In this document: in pieces, positions 7,273 through 15,351 of the stretch
How the letters are laid out: each line of letters begins with the position of its first letter
Numbering within the stretch: the first letter of the stretch is position 1
Origin: Saccharofermentans sp.
GTDB taxonomy: Bacteria > Bacillota > Clostridia > Saccharofermentanales > Saccharofermentanaceae
Reading direction: 5' to 3'
Length of the DNA stretch: 34,471 nt
Assembly (NCBI GenBank): GCA_024685385.1
Contig: JAIKVV010000001.1
Location: forward strand, 1-34,471
Notes under the pieces: generated by a model
What the model saw: the letters and a program-made list of their open reading frames with translations, nothing else
The model's database searches: none
What the model was told of the DNA's origin: nothing
Made by a program: the position numbers and the translations under genes

Positions 7273-8340
7273 ATGAAACAGCACCACCACGTTTTTTCCA
7301 GCAAGCTCATAGCCGTCGCACTTTTGTTATGCCTGATCGGCGGAGTTATGGCTGCCGGCGGAAATCAGGCCGCCATGGCCGAAACTGCAACCCTCACTGC
7401 TGCCGATATTTATGAGCAGAACGTCAATGCCACCGTCGGCATTACGATCAGCGCACAGACGCAGGCCAGCAGATACGGCTCCGGATATACCTATCAGGCT
7501 TCCGGTTCCGGCTTTATCATTTCTGAAGACGGTTATATTCTGACCAACTATCATGTGATAGAAGGGTATGAAACGGTCACCGTTGCCACCTATGATGACA
7601 AGACGTATGACGCCAAAGTGATCGGCTATGATGAGACCAATGACATTGCTGTCATCAAAGTCGAAGCTGAAGGGCTTTCCACCGTTACTCTGGGCAATTC
7701 CGATGAACTCCGCGTCGGTGAGGACGTACTTGCCATCGGCAACCCGCTCGGCGAATTGACCTTCTCTCTCACACGCGGGATCGTCAGTGCCCTCAGCCGC
7801 AACGTCCGTGTGGAATCCGGCAATACGATGCACCTCATCCAGACAGACTGCGCCATCAACTCCGGCAACTCCGGCGGCGCTCTCTTCAACAGCTACGGCG
7901 AAGTCATCGGCATCACCAACGCCAAGTACTCGGGCGATTCGTCCTCTGCATCCGTTGACAACATCGGCTTTGCGATCCCGATCAATTCCGTCCGCGACAT
8001 CATCACCTCGATAATCGACAAGGGCTATATCGAAAAGCCTTACATCGGAGTTACGGTCTACGATCTCGATCCCCGCAGATCCCCCGTACAGGGCGCCGCA
8101 GTATATACAGTCGAGCAGGACAGCCCCGCCGACAAGGCAGGCCTCCGGAAGGACGATGTCATCACGCAGGTCAACGGCAAAGATATCTCCGGCCAGCAGG
8201 AGTTAAGAGCGGCCCTCGCTAAGTGCAAGGTCGGCGATGAAGTCGAACTTACGGTCTACCGCGACGGCGAAGAACTCAAACTGAAAGTCACTCTGGCATC
8301 CTACAAGAAATCTGCCCTCAAAGACACACGAGACACCTGA
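7273..8340 (+). CDS. HtrA/DegP-like trypsin-type serine protease with PDZ domain
   Basis: From this start the product is 355 residues: a signal peptide or membrane anchor (KLIAVALLLCLIGGVMAAGG), a trypsin-like domain and one C-terminal PDZ domain (from PYIGVTVYDLD to the end). The catalytic triad is visible as His in LTNYHVIEG, Asp in ETNDIAVIKV and Ser in NSGNSGGALF. HtrA proteins degrade or refold damaged envelope proteins on the outer side of the membrane. Two starts are possible: ATG 7222 (AAAGGAG, 8-nt spacing), which adds 17 polar residues, and ATG 7273 (GGGAGG, 7-nt spacing), which gives a conventional signal sequence. I prefer the second. The protein is a little short for the family. 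A strong terminator follows. Confidence 0.92.
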   Translation: MKQHHHVFSSKLIAVALLLCLIGGVMAAGGNQAAMAETATLTAADIYEQNVNATVGITISAQTQASRYGSGYTYQASGSGFIISEDGYILTNYHVIEGYETVTVATYDDKTYDAKVIGYDETNDIAVIKVEAEGLSTVTLGNSDELRVGEDVLAIGNPLGELTFSLTRGIVSALSRNVRVESGNTMHLIQTDCAINSGNSGGALFNSYGEVIGITNAKYSGDSSSASVDNIGFAIPINSVRDIITSIIDKGYIEKPYIGVTVYDLDPRRSPVQGAAVYTVEQDSPADKAGLRKDDVITQVNGKDISGQQELRAALAKCKVGDEVELTVYRDGEELKLKVTLASYKKSALKDTRDT

Positions 8341-8370
8341 CAACCAAGTTTTCCCCTTTGTCCCATCATA

Positions 8371-8416
8371 AAAGCTCCCCGGATCAGCCCCTCTGCTCCG
8401 GGGAGCTTTTCTTTCG
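8371..8416 (+). terminator. Intrinsic terminator of htrA
   Basis: A perfect 13-bp inverted repeat (AAAGCTCCCCGGA / TCCGGGGAGCTTT) with a 13-nt loop is followed by TTTCTTTC. It lies 30 bp after the protease stop codon. Confidence 0.85.
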
Positions 8417-8436
8417 CCCGCCGCTTCCGTCAGCGC

Positions 8437-8500
8437 TGTGTGCAGTAAATGCCCCGAATGTGTGCAAGATTGCACACAAAACTGCCATTTTCTGCACACA
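8437..8500. repeat. 64-bp four-half-site dyad element (copy A)
   Basis: Half-sites TGTGTGCAG (8437) and TGTGTGCAA (8459) face TTGCACACA (8470) and CTGCACACA (8492). Spacing between like-oriented copies is exactly 22 bp, linkers are 13 bp and the centre is 2 bp (GA). The second linker, AAACTGCCATTTT, is almost the same as a linker of the array at 29597-29824. It sits between the 3' ends of convergent genes, each with its own terminator, so it is not a promoter operator by position. Confidence 0.85.
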
Positions 8501-8530
8501 GCATACGGAATCCCCGACCCGCCGATAAGA

Positions 8531-8569
8531 AAGTCCCCGAACCGGTCATATCGACCGGGCCGGGGGCTT
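8531..8569 (-). terminator. Intrinsic terminator of the esterase-GH43 gene
   Basis: A long inverted repeat (AAGTCCCCG..CCGGTC / GACCGG..CGGGGGCTT) lies 26 bp past the stop of the minus-strand gene. On that strand the stem is followed by TTTCTTAT, a modest U-rich tract. Confidence 0.65.
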
Positions 8570-8595
8570 GACTGAAAGAGGTTTATTCCACTATT

Positions 8596-11568
8596 TCAAT
8601 GGAGGAATTCAAGGCTGAGAAGGGATTTAGTCCCGTCTCCCTTGAACGTAAGGTAGAGCGGATACACGCCGTCAGGCAGGGTAAATCCGGCGCTGCCCGT
8701 TTCCCAGACAGTGCAGAATTCAACGCCGATCGTGCCCAGCACGTCGCCGTCGGGGGAGGTCTTGATCTCAAACTCTCCCTTGCCGTAGCCCCTGGTCGTG
8801 ATCTTAAGGCCCTTTATTCCCTTAAGGTCAAAATACTTAAATCCTATAGTGGTATTGTTGCCGATGTCTCTTATGTGCGAAGGTCCCTTGGGGCCGTCGT
8901 AGACATCCATTGAGATATTTGCCTGATGAGCATCACCTACGTACATCTTTCCATTGTCATCGAAGATGTTGCAGGCGATGTAAGCAGAGTATTCGCAGGC
9001 GTCCGACAGAGGTCCGCCGTTAAGGCCGCAGGATGTGATCTCGACCTGCGCTATATTGCCGTCTTCATCGAAAAAGATCTTTTCGGCGCAGCCCTGGCGT
9101 GAATACCAGTCGTTGTTGGTCTGCCTGTGGTAGAAGATATACCAGTCGTCACCGATCTCGATGATGCTGCCGTGGTTATTTGCGCCGAAGCAAGCGGGCT
9201 TGCCGGCGGGCTTATATGTGTCTATGCCGATGTCGCAGTTAGATACGATGACTCCGCCGTAGGAGAAAGGACCCAGAGGATCTGTTGATGTCGCATAGCA
9301 GAGTTCATGCATTACCTGCGATGAATAGATGAGATAGTAGATTCCATTCCTTTCGCGGATGGAAGGAGCTTCGAAGAAAGCGTGACCTTCGTATTCGCTT
9401 CCTGCGGAATGCTGGGTAGAAGGGATGACGAACTCAGGCGCGCGCTTAACTGTCAGCATGTCAGGTCCGAGAACTGTCACCATGCAGCCGTGGCGGGACT
9501 TGTCGCCCTGGCCGCAGAAACCGGTATAAAGATATGTCGTATCACCGACAGTGAGACCGCCAGGGTCGAACTGGGGCTCGTCGCCTTCCTTCTTGCCTAA
9601 GAGCTCGCCGTCTTCGTAGTGAACATATCCGTAGAATTCGAACTTGCCGGAAGGGGAATCCGATACTGCGACGGATACTATGTTTTCGCGGTCAAGAACA
9701 TAGAAGAGATAGTATCTGCCGTCAGGTCCGATCGTAACGTCGGGAGCATAGAGGCAGGCGCGGTCCTCTGCGTTTGCAGGATCGTCGGTCCTCTTGTAGA
9801 TGACGCCTTCGTAAGTCCAGTTGCCGAGATCGTCAACGGGAGCTGACCAGGTCACGTAGTCGCCCAGGCAGAAAGCATGTCCGTTGAATACGTCGTGAGA
9901 TCCGTATACATAGACTCTGCCGTTAAAGACATAGGGCTCGCCGTCTGGAATGAATTCCCAGTTGGGCAGGTAAGGGTTGAAGGCTTGCTTTTTCGGAACT
10001 TCGTAGAGCTCGACCCTGGGGCTGGACGTGACTTCGTCTACTTTGTCTTCGCCCAGCGCGCGCCTTTCGAGGTGACCCGTGATGAAGGTCATGAAATCAG
10101 ACTCGGGGTAGTCCTCCTGAACTCCGGCCTTGGCGCCTTCTGCCGTAAAATACATGCCGTTCTTGTAGGCAGGCGAGTAGGGCTTCCAGAGAGGCAGGGC
10201 CGTGCCGTCAACATCGTCGCCGTTGGGGTCGCCCTTCTTTACGAAGTTTGCAAAATAAGTGCTCATCTGCCTTGCAAGGTCGAAGTGGCGGCCGGTCATG
10301 GGGCGCCAGCACTTGTCGAGATTATCAAAGAAGAACCAGAGGTCCACCGAGTGGAAGGTGCCTGGATTGTCCCAGCCCGGAATGTCCGGCTCGAAGCTGT
10401 AGTAGTAGCCCGGGTTGTTGTTGTGCTTGAAAACGGCTTTCACCGCGCACTCGATCGCGCGCACGTTTGCATACATATTGTCCTTGTGCTCACGTGCTTC
10501 CTTGAACGATAGGAATTCATCAGCGCGGGCGCCGAAGATCTCCCGCGCCTTCTTTTCGAACTCCTCATCAGATTCGGCAGGAATGAAGCTCGGGAACTCA
10601 TCGTAAGTGTTGCCCGACATGAGCGGCACGTTTGCGTGCTTTCCGGATATCAAGAGCTTGTAGGGATCGTCTTTCAGGAAGACTTCGTCGATCATGGGAG
10701 TGAAGAAGAAGCTTTCTTCCTCGCGGAATTTCGCATAGACCTCGCGTATGTAGGATGCATCGAGCTTTCTTGCTTCTTCCAGTGTCTTGATGCCCAGCTT
10801 TTCGAAAAGCTTGACTCCGTAAGAGCAGGCGTCTTCCTTGGTCCTTGCCGCGATGATGTTGTCCGGGATGTAAGGGAAGCAGATCATGCCAGATAATACG
10901 ATCGCCTTTTGATAGAGGCCTATCGATGATTCGCTTGTCAGGTGATTTAAGACAGAGCCGCCGCCCGCGGACTGACCCGCGATCGTGATGTTCGAAGGGT
11001 CGCCGCCAAACTGCTCTATGTTTCTGATGACCCACTTAAGACCTGCCTGCTGGTCGAGTATGCCGAAGTTTGCAGGCGCGTCGGGCGCTTCCTCGAAAAG
11101 CTCGGGGTGCGAAAGGAACCCCAGCGCTCCCAGTCTGTAGTTGACAGTTACTACGATGATGCCCTTCTTGGCGAGGTTCTCGCCGTTGAATTCCATCTCG
11201 GCCGTGTAGCCCCACTGGAAGCCGCCGCCGAAGAACCAGACCAGTACGGGCAGCTTCTCGTCGGCGCTCTTTGCGGGCGTCCAGACGTTGAGGTAGAGAC
11301 AGTCTTCGTCGATCTCGATGTCGGGATCGACATGCCATTCACGGCAGTATATATCAGTTCCCACTCCGGGCTGGTCCTGTACGGAGATCGGCGCGAACTT
11401 ATATGCATCGTATATGCCGTCCCAATCGGAGGCGGGCTGAGGTGCTTTCCAGCGCAGATCCCCTACAGGAGCCAGTGCAAACGGAATGCCTTTAAATGCA
11501 GAGATACGGGTGTTGTTCCCGGGAAGTCCCCTTACGAGGCCGTTCTCGGTCTTAACGATCTTTAACAT
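8596..11568 (-). CDS. Fusion of type-B carboxylesterase and GH43 glycosidase with C-terminal beta-sandwich
   Basis: A 990-residue protein with three parts. Residues 1-~510 are a carboxylesterase of the alpha/beta-hydrolase type-B family: YLNVWTP, the oxyanion loop FGGGFQWG, nucleophile Ser200 in GQSAGGG, an acidic residue in NTYDEFPS and His in GTFHSVDLWF. Residues ~525-850 are a GH43 five-bladed propeller: Asp in FIPDGEPYVF, Asp in LYAPDVTI and Glu in FFEAPSIRE fit the catalytic trio. Residues ~860-990 resemble a CBM6-like sandwich. GH43 enzymes cleave arabinofuranosyl or xylosyl links, and the esterase would remove acyl groups from the same oligosaccharide. No signal peptide is present, so action is cytoplasmic. 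The ATG at 11568 has AAGGGGG upstream; an upstream in-frame ATG (11592) lacks such a site. It is transcribed divergently from the GH51 gene. Confidence 0.9.
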   Translation of the reverse strand: MLKIVKTENGLVRGLPGNNTRISAFKGIPFALAPVGDLRWKAPQPASDWDGIYDAYKFAPISVQDQPGVGTDIYCREWHVDPDIEIDEDCLYLNVWTPAKSADEKLPVLVWFFGGGFQWGYTAEMEFNGENLAKKGIIVVTVNYRLGALGFLSHPELFEEAPDAPANFGILDQQAGLKWVIRNIEQFGGDPSNITIAGQSAGGGSVLNHLTSESSIGLYQKAIVLSGMICFPYIPDNIIAARTKEDACSYGVKLFEKLGIKTLEEARKLDASYIREVYAKFREEESFFFTPMIDEVFLKDDPYKLLISGKHANVPLMSGNTYDEFPSFIPAESDEEFEKKAREIFGARADEFLSFKEAREHKDNMYANVRAIECAVKAVFKHNNNPGYYYSFEPDIPGWDNPGTFHSVDLWFFFDNLDKCWRPMTGRHFDLARQMSTYFANFVKKGDPNGDDVDGTALPLWKPYSPAYKNGMYFTAEGAKAGVQEDYPESDFMTFITGHLERRALGEDKVDEVTSSPRVELYEVPKKQAFNPYLPNWEFIPDGEPYVFNGRVYVYGSHDVFNGHAFCLGDYVTWSAPVDDLGNWTYEGVIYKRTDDPANAEDRACLYAPDVTIGPDGRYYLFYVLDRENIVSVAVSDSPSGKFEFYGYVHYEDGELLGKKEGDEPQFDPGGLTVGDTTYLYTGFCGQGDKSRHGCMVTVLGPDMLTVKRAPEFVIPSTQHSAGSEYEGHAFFEAPSIRERNGIYYLIYSSQVMHELCYATSTDPLGPFSYGGVIVSNCDIGIDTYKPAGKPACFGANNHGSIIEIGDDWYIFYHRQTNNDWYSRQGCAEKIFFDEDGNIAQVEITSCGLNGGPLSDACEYSAYIACNIFDDNGKMYVGDAHQANISMDVYDGPKGPSHIRDIGNNTTIGFKYFDLKGIKGLKITTRGYGKGEFEIKTSPDGDVLGTIGVEFCTVWETGSAGFTLPDGVYPLYLTFKGDGTKSLLSLEFLH

Positions 11569-11578
11569 AGGAATCCCC

Positions 11579-11593
11579 CTTGTGAACCACAAG
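11579..11593. promoter_or_regulatory. Palindrome in the 5' region of the esterase-GH43 gene
   Basis: CTTGTG-AAC-CACAAG is a perfect 6-bp inverted repeat with a 3-bp spacer. It overlaps the ribosome binding site of the minus-strand gene, just downstream of its predicted transcript start, where a repressor would block expression. The layout recalls the palindrome at 16982-16996. Confidence 0.35.
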
Positions 11594-11601
11594 ATACTTT
11601 T

Positions 11602-11630
11602 ATGTTAGATAAAGCCCCGTCAATATTCAA
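11602..11630 (-). promoter_or_regulatory. Possible promoter of the esterase-GH43 gene
   Basis: On the minus strand TTGAAT (11630-11625), a 17-bp spacer and TAACAT (11607-11602) match four of six bases at each box. Confidence 0.35.
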
Positions 11631-11683
11631 CGGGATAAATTACAGAATAAACCCGAATAAATTCAAGTCTTTGCCAAAGCGGC

Positions 11684-11712
11684 TTGCAATTTGCCCCCGG
11701 CTAATGTAATTT
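11684..11712 (+). promoter_or_regulatory. Possible promoter of the GH51 operon
   Basis: TTGCAA at 11684, a 17-bp spacer and TAATTT at 11707 precede the GH51 gene. A strong ribosome binding site (TTAGGAGG) follows at about 11741. Confidence 0.4.
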
Positions 11713-11753
11713 TGAAAATGACTTTGCCGCCCGAGGCTTATTAGGAGGCTTTC

Positions 11754-13265
11754 ATGACTAGACTGATCATCAATCCCAACAGGGAAGAAGGACACATCAA
11801 CCCCGAGATACAGGGCCATTTCTCCGAGCATCTCGGCCGATGCATTTACGAAGGTATATATGTCGGAGAGGATTCTCCCATCCCCAATACCCGCGGCATG
11901 AGGAACGATGTCGTCGAAGCCTTAAAGGAGATGAAGATCCCCGTCCTCCGCTGGCCCGGCGGCTGCTTCGCCGATGAATATCACTGGAAGGACGGCATCG
12001 GTCCCAAGGAAGACCGCAAGAAGATCATCAACACCAACTGGGGCGGCGTCACGGAAGACAACAGCTTCGGCACCCACGAGTTCATGGACCTCGCTGAGCA
12101 ATTGGGCTGCAAGACCTATGTCAACGGCAACATCGGCTCCGGCACCGTCCGCGAGATGAGCGAATGGGTCGAGTACATGACCTTCGACGGCGTATCCCCC
12201 ATGGCAGACCTCCGCAGAGCCAACGGCCGCGAGAAGCCCTGGACCGTCGACTACTTCGCAGTCGGCAACGAGACCTGGGGCTGCGGCGGCAACATGGTGC
12301 CCGAATACTACGCATCCCTCTACAAGCACTACCAGACATTCGTCAAGCAATATAACCCCGACAAGAAGATCAGGAAACTCGCCGTAGGCCCTTCAGACAA
12401 GGACTATAACTGGACTGAAACATTGTTACACGAGTGCTTCAGGCAGCAGGGAACCTTCCCCCAGAACTTCGGCTACATGGACGGTCTGACCCTCCACTAC
12501 TACACGCTCCCCTACGACTGGGATGCCAAGGGTTCGGCGACCAAGTTCAACGACAAAGAGTGGTACATGACCCTCGCCAAGACCTTCTGTATGGAAGAAT
12601 ATATCGAAAAGCATTCCGCCATCATGGACAGATACGACCCCGACTGCAAGATCGGCCTCATGGTCGATGAGTGGGGTACCTGGTATGACGTCGAGCCCGG
12701 CACCAACCCCGGCTTCCTCTACCAGCAGAACACCATCCGCGACGCCCTCATCGCAGGCATCAACCTCAACATCTTCAACAAGCACTGCCGCCGCGTCAAG
12801 ATGGCCAACATCGCACAATTGGTAAATGTCCTCCAGGCCGTGATCCTGACCGAAGGCGACAAGATGATCAAGACGCCGACCTACCACGTGTTCAAGATGT
12901 TTAGCTGCCACCAGGACAACGAGCTCCTCGAAAGCTCCATCGACACCAAGACGATCGGCCTCGAAGACGACTACATGGTCCCCAACCTTACGGAGTCAGT
13001 CTCCCGCGCCAAGGACGGCAGGATCCACATCACCCTCACCAACCTCTCCCTCGACGAAAACTACGACATCGAGACCCTCATTCCCGGCCTCGACATCAAG
13101 AGCGCAACAGGCGAGATGGTCGGAGGCGCCAAGGATGCCCACAATACTTTCGATGAGCCCGAGAAGGTCAAGACTGAGCTTTTCGATGACATAAAAGTGG
13201 ACGGCGACAAGCTCGCATTCACCATCCCCGCATCGACTGTCCTCCACATCGAAGTTACGGCATGA
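11754..13265 (+). CDS. abfA: Alpha-L-arabinofuranosidase, GH51
   Basis: A 503-residue protein of normal length for intracellular GH51 enzymes. The N-terminal [24 protein letters not shown], the [20 protein letters not shown] block and the paired catalytic glutamates are family hallmarks. Glu173 in AVGNETWG is the acid/base and Glu306 in [11 protein letters not shown] the nucleophile. A TIM barrel is followed by a C-terminal beta-sandwich (about residue 385 on). It releases terminal arabinofuranosyl groups from arabinoxylan or arabinan oligosaccharides. No signal peptide is present, so it works on imported oligosaccharides. Its stop overlaps the start of the DUF6171 gene (ATGA), opening a plus-strand operon that continues to the two-component genes. 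C-ending codons dominate strongly. Confidence 0.95.
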   Translation: MTRLIINPNREEGHINPEIQGHFSEHLGRCIYEGIYVGEDSPIPNTRGMRNDVVEALKEMKIPVLRWPGGCFADEYHWKDGIGPKEDRKKIINTNWGGVTEDNSFGTHEFMDLAEQLGCKTYVNGNIGSGTVREMSEWVEYMTFDGVSPMADLRRANGREKPWTVDYFAVGNETWGCGGNMVPEYYASLYKHYQTFVKQYNPDKKIRKLAVGPSDKDYNWTETLLHECFRQQGTFPQNFGYMDGLTLHYYTLPYDWDAKGSATKFNDKEWYMTLAKTFCMEEYIEKHSAIMDRYDPDCKIGLMVDEWGTWYDVEPGTNPGFLYQQNTIRDALIAGINLNIFNKHCRRVKMANIAQLVNVLQAVILTEGDKMIKTPTYHVFKMFSCHQDNELLESSIDTKTIGLEDDYMVPNLTESVSRAKDGRIHITLTNLSLDENYDIETLIPGLDIKSATGEMVGGAKDAHNTFDEPEKVKTELFDDIKVDGDKLAFTIPASTVLHIEVTA

Positions 13266-13507
13266 GCAAGATCTGCACCAGATGCCTCCTCGCCGACTTC
13301 GACCGCGCCAAGTACGAGCAGCTCATCGGCAAGAGCCTGAGCGACCTTCCCCCCGAAGACCTCGCCCCGTTTGATATTCGCGATGAGCGCCTGTCCGTCT
13401 GCCGCTCCTGCGAAAAGCTTAACCGCGGCACCTGCCTCGCCTGCGGCTGCTTCGTCGAGATCCGCGCCGCCCTGGTCCGCGGCCGCTGCCCCTACAAGAA
13501 CTGGTGA
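13262..13507 (+). CDS. Small cysteine-rich protein, DUF6171 type
   Basis: An 81-residue protein with eight cysteines in pairs: CTRC near the N terminus, CRSC in the middle (SVCRSCEKL), CLACGC at about residues 64-69 and a last Cys in GRCPYKNW. The pattern suggests two zinc-binding knuckles. The SVCRSC ... [15 protein letters not shown] block matches what I know as DUF6171, whose function is not established. Start overlaps the GH51 stop by 4 nt, so it is translationally coupled to an arabinofuranosidase. There is no membrane segment. Confidence 0.75.
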   Translation: MSKICTRCLLADFDRAKYEQLIGKSLSDLPPEDLAPFDIRDERLSVCRSCEKLNRGTCLACGCFVEIRAALVRGRCPYKNW

Positions 13508-13513
13508 CTTCGC

Positions 13514-13540
13514 GCAGGTTTGCAAAGCCTGCCTGATTTT
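13514..13540 (+). terminator. Weak hairpin between DUF6171 and the kinase gene
   Basis: GCAGG and CCTGC pair with an inner TTT/AAA and one bulged G, and ATTTTATTAT follows after a short gap. It may reduce read-through into the sensor kinase gene. Confidence 0.35.
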
Positions 13541-13576
13541 ATTATCATAAAGGGGACTTTTTTCGGGGAGAATGAC

Positions 13577-15343
13577 ATGGCCAAGCTCTTCAAAGGCAGA
13601 TTCTTAGGCAGACTCAAGCTGAGCAGGAAGTTCCTGCTCATCTATATCCTGTGCGTTATCCTGCCCCTTGTCACGACGGACGTCATACTCCTGAGGTCTA
13701 TTTACGAGAATGAGCACACTACCCAGAAAAACTACAGGAATACCGCGATCGAGGCTTATGCCACTTATCTCCGCAACAGCCTTGAATATGATGCGACACT
13801 GTCTTCGGCCATCGACATCAACAAGAGCCTTAACAATTTCATCAACACCTGGTACCCGCTGCCTTACGATTACTACGACAAGCTCGTCAGCAACATAACG
13901 AGTTCCTTCTTCTCGACCCTGTCGGACCTTAATCAGGACAGGATCGTCATTTATTCCGACAACCCCACGATGCTCTCGGGAAACTACTTCCACAACATCG
14001 AAGAGATCAAGAACGAGAAGTGGTACAAGCGTTTCAGCGTGTCTAACCTGAACGAGGCGGTTTATACATATTACGACACCAGCCCGATCATAGTCACGCA
14101 GGACCGCAACCGCTTCATTTACTGCCACAGGATGAACAACGTCAAGTCCAGCATCGAGAAGATAATCACGATCGAACACAAGAGGAGCAACATCGAGAAG
14201 GGCTTAGAGGAGATCCCCGTTAACTGCACGATGTACCTTTGCTGCGACGATTACATTATCTACACGAACGACAGCGAGAAGCTGGAATACGAAGAAGTCG
14301 TAAAGCTGTCCGAATACGAGCCTTATCTGACCTTCAAGGAATTCAAGATGTACGGCAACACTTTCAAGATCTATGCCCTCACCGAAAACCTCACTGTCTC
14401 GAACGTTATCCAGAACAACATCCATGTCGTCATTCTCCTGATCCTCTTCACGCTCATCATCCCCAACATCATGATGAAACTGCTCGAAAAGTCCATCACC
14501 GACAGGATCAGCATCCTGGGCAAGGCTTTCGGTGAAGGCAGTAACGAGCTCTTCCAGCCGATCGAGGAGATCAACGGCACAGACGAGATCGCGGCGCTGA
14601 TGTATGACTACAACAGGATCGTTGACATCAACAACGAGAAGACCAACACGATCTACAAGGACAAGCTCCGCGAGCAGGAGAGCGACATCGCGAGAAAGAA
14701 CGCCGAGCTCCTCGCTTTGCAGAGTCAGATCAATCCGCACTTCCTTTTTAACGCCCTGGAGAGTATCAGGATGCACAGTATCCTAAAGGGCGAGAACGAG
14801 ACGGCCGAGATGGTCCAGAGACTCGCGGTCATGGAAAGACAGAATGTCGAGTGGCACGGGGACGCCGTCACGATCGAAGAGGAGGAAGAGTTCATCGACG
14901 CTTACCTCCAGCTCCAGAGCTACCGTTTCGGAGAGAGGATATCTTTCGAGATCGACATAGCCGAAGACTGCAAGAAGATCCTGATCCCCAAACTGACGCT
15001 TGTTACTTTTGTCGAAAACGCCTGCGTTCACGGGATCGAATCCAAATCGGCCCAGGGCTGGATCTTCGTAAGGGTCTATAAGAGCGGCAGGAAGCTGGTA
15101 ATCGAAGTCGAGGACACCGGCGACGGAATGGATGAGGCTGACGCTATGGCACTCCAGTACAAGATGAACGGCGTTACCATCGACATGATCAGGAATGCCA
15201 AGCACGTAGGCATCCTTAATGCCTGCCTCAGGATAAAGATGATGTTCCGCGACAGGGCGGAGTTTACGATAGAGAGCGAGAAGGGCATCGGAATGAGTGT
15301 TATCATAACGATACCCGATGACATGATCAAAACGGCAGATTGA
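13577..15343 (+). CDS. YesM/LytS-type sensor histidine kinase
   Basis: A 588-residue membrane kinase. TM1 (FLLIYILCVILPLVTTDVILL, about residues 19-39) and TM2 (VVILLILFTLIIPNIMM, about 285-301) bracket a roughly 245-residue extracytoplasmic sensor domain. A HAMP-like linker leads to a His_kinase domain with phospho-acceptor His388 in QSQINPHFLFNALESI, then an ATPase domain with FVENACVHGIE (N box) and VEDTGDGMDE (G box). This class usually pairs with an AraC-type regulator and senses sugars or their binding protein. The ATG at 13577 has GGGGAG 6 nt upstream; an earlier in-frame ATG at 13520 lacks a site and would add 19 residues. The partner regulator follows after 8 nt. Confidence 0.93.
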   Translation: MAKLFKGRFLGRLKLSRKFLLIYILCVILPLVTTDVILLRSIYENEHTTQKNYRNTAIEAYATYLRNSLEYDATLSSAIDINKSLNNFINTWYPLPYDYYDKLVSNITSSFFSTLSDLNQDRIVIYSDNPTMLSGNYFHNIEEIKNEKWYKRFSVSNLNEAVYTYYDTSPIIVTQDRNRFIYCHRMNNVKSSIEKIITIEHKRSNIEKGLEEIPVNCTMYLCCDDYIIYTNDSEKLEYEEVVKLSEYEPYLTFKEFKMYGNTFKIYALTENLTVSNVIQNNIHVVILLILFTLIIPNIMMKLLEKSITDRISILGKAFGEGSNELFQPIEEINGTDEIAALMYDYNRIVDINNEKTNTIYKDKLREQESDIARKNAELLALQSQINPHFLFNALESIRMHSILKGENETAEMVQRLAVMERQNVEWHGDAVTIEEEEEFIDAYLQLQSYRFGERISFEIDIAEDCKKILIPKLTLVTFVENACVHGIESKSAQGWIFVRVYKSGRKLVIEVEDTGDGMDEADAMALQYKMNGVTIDMIRNAKHVGILNACLRIKMMFRDRAEFTIESEKGIGMSVIITIPDDMIKTAD

Positions 15344-15351
15344 GGTGGACT

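Noticed and set aside
11922..12350. Minus-strand frames inside the GH51 gene
   Set aside because: High GC and strong third-position C bias produce long antisense open frames. They have no start signals or recognisable domains.
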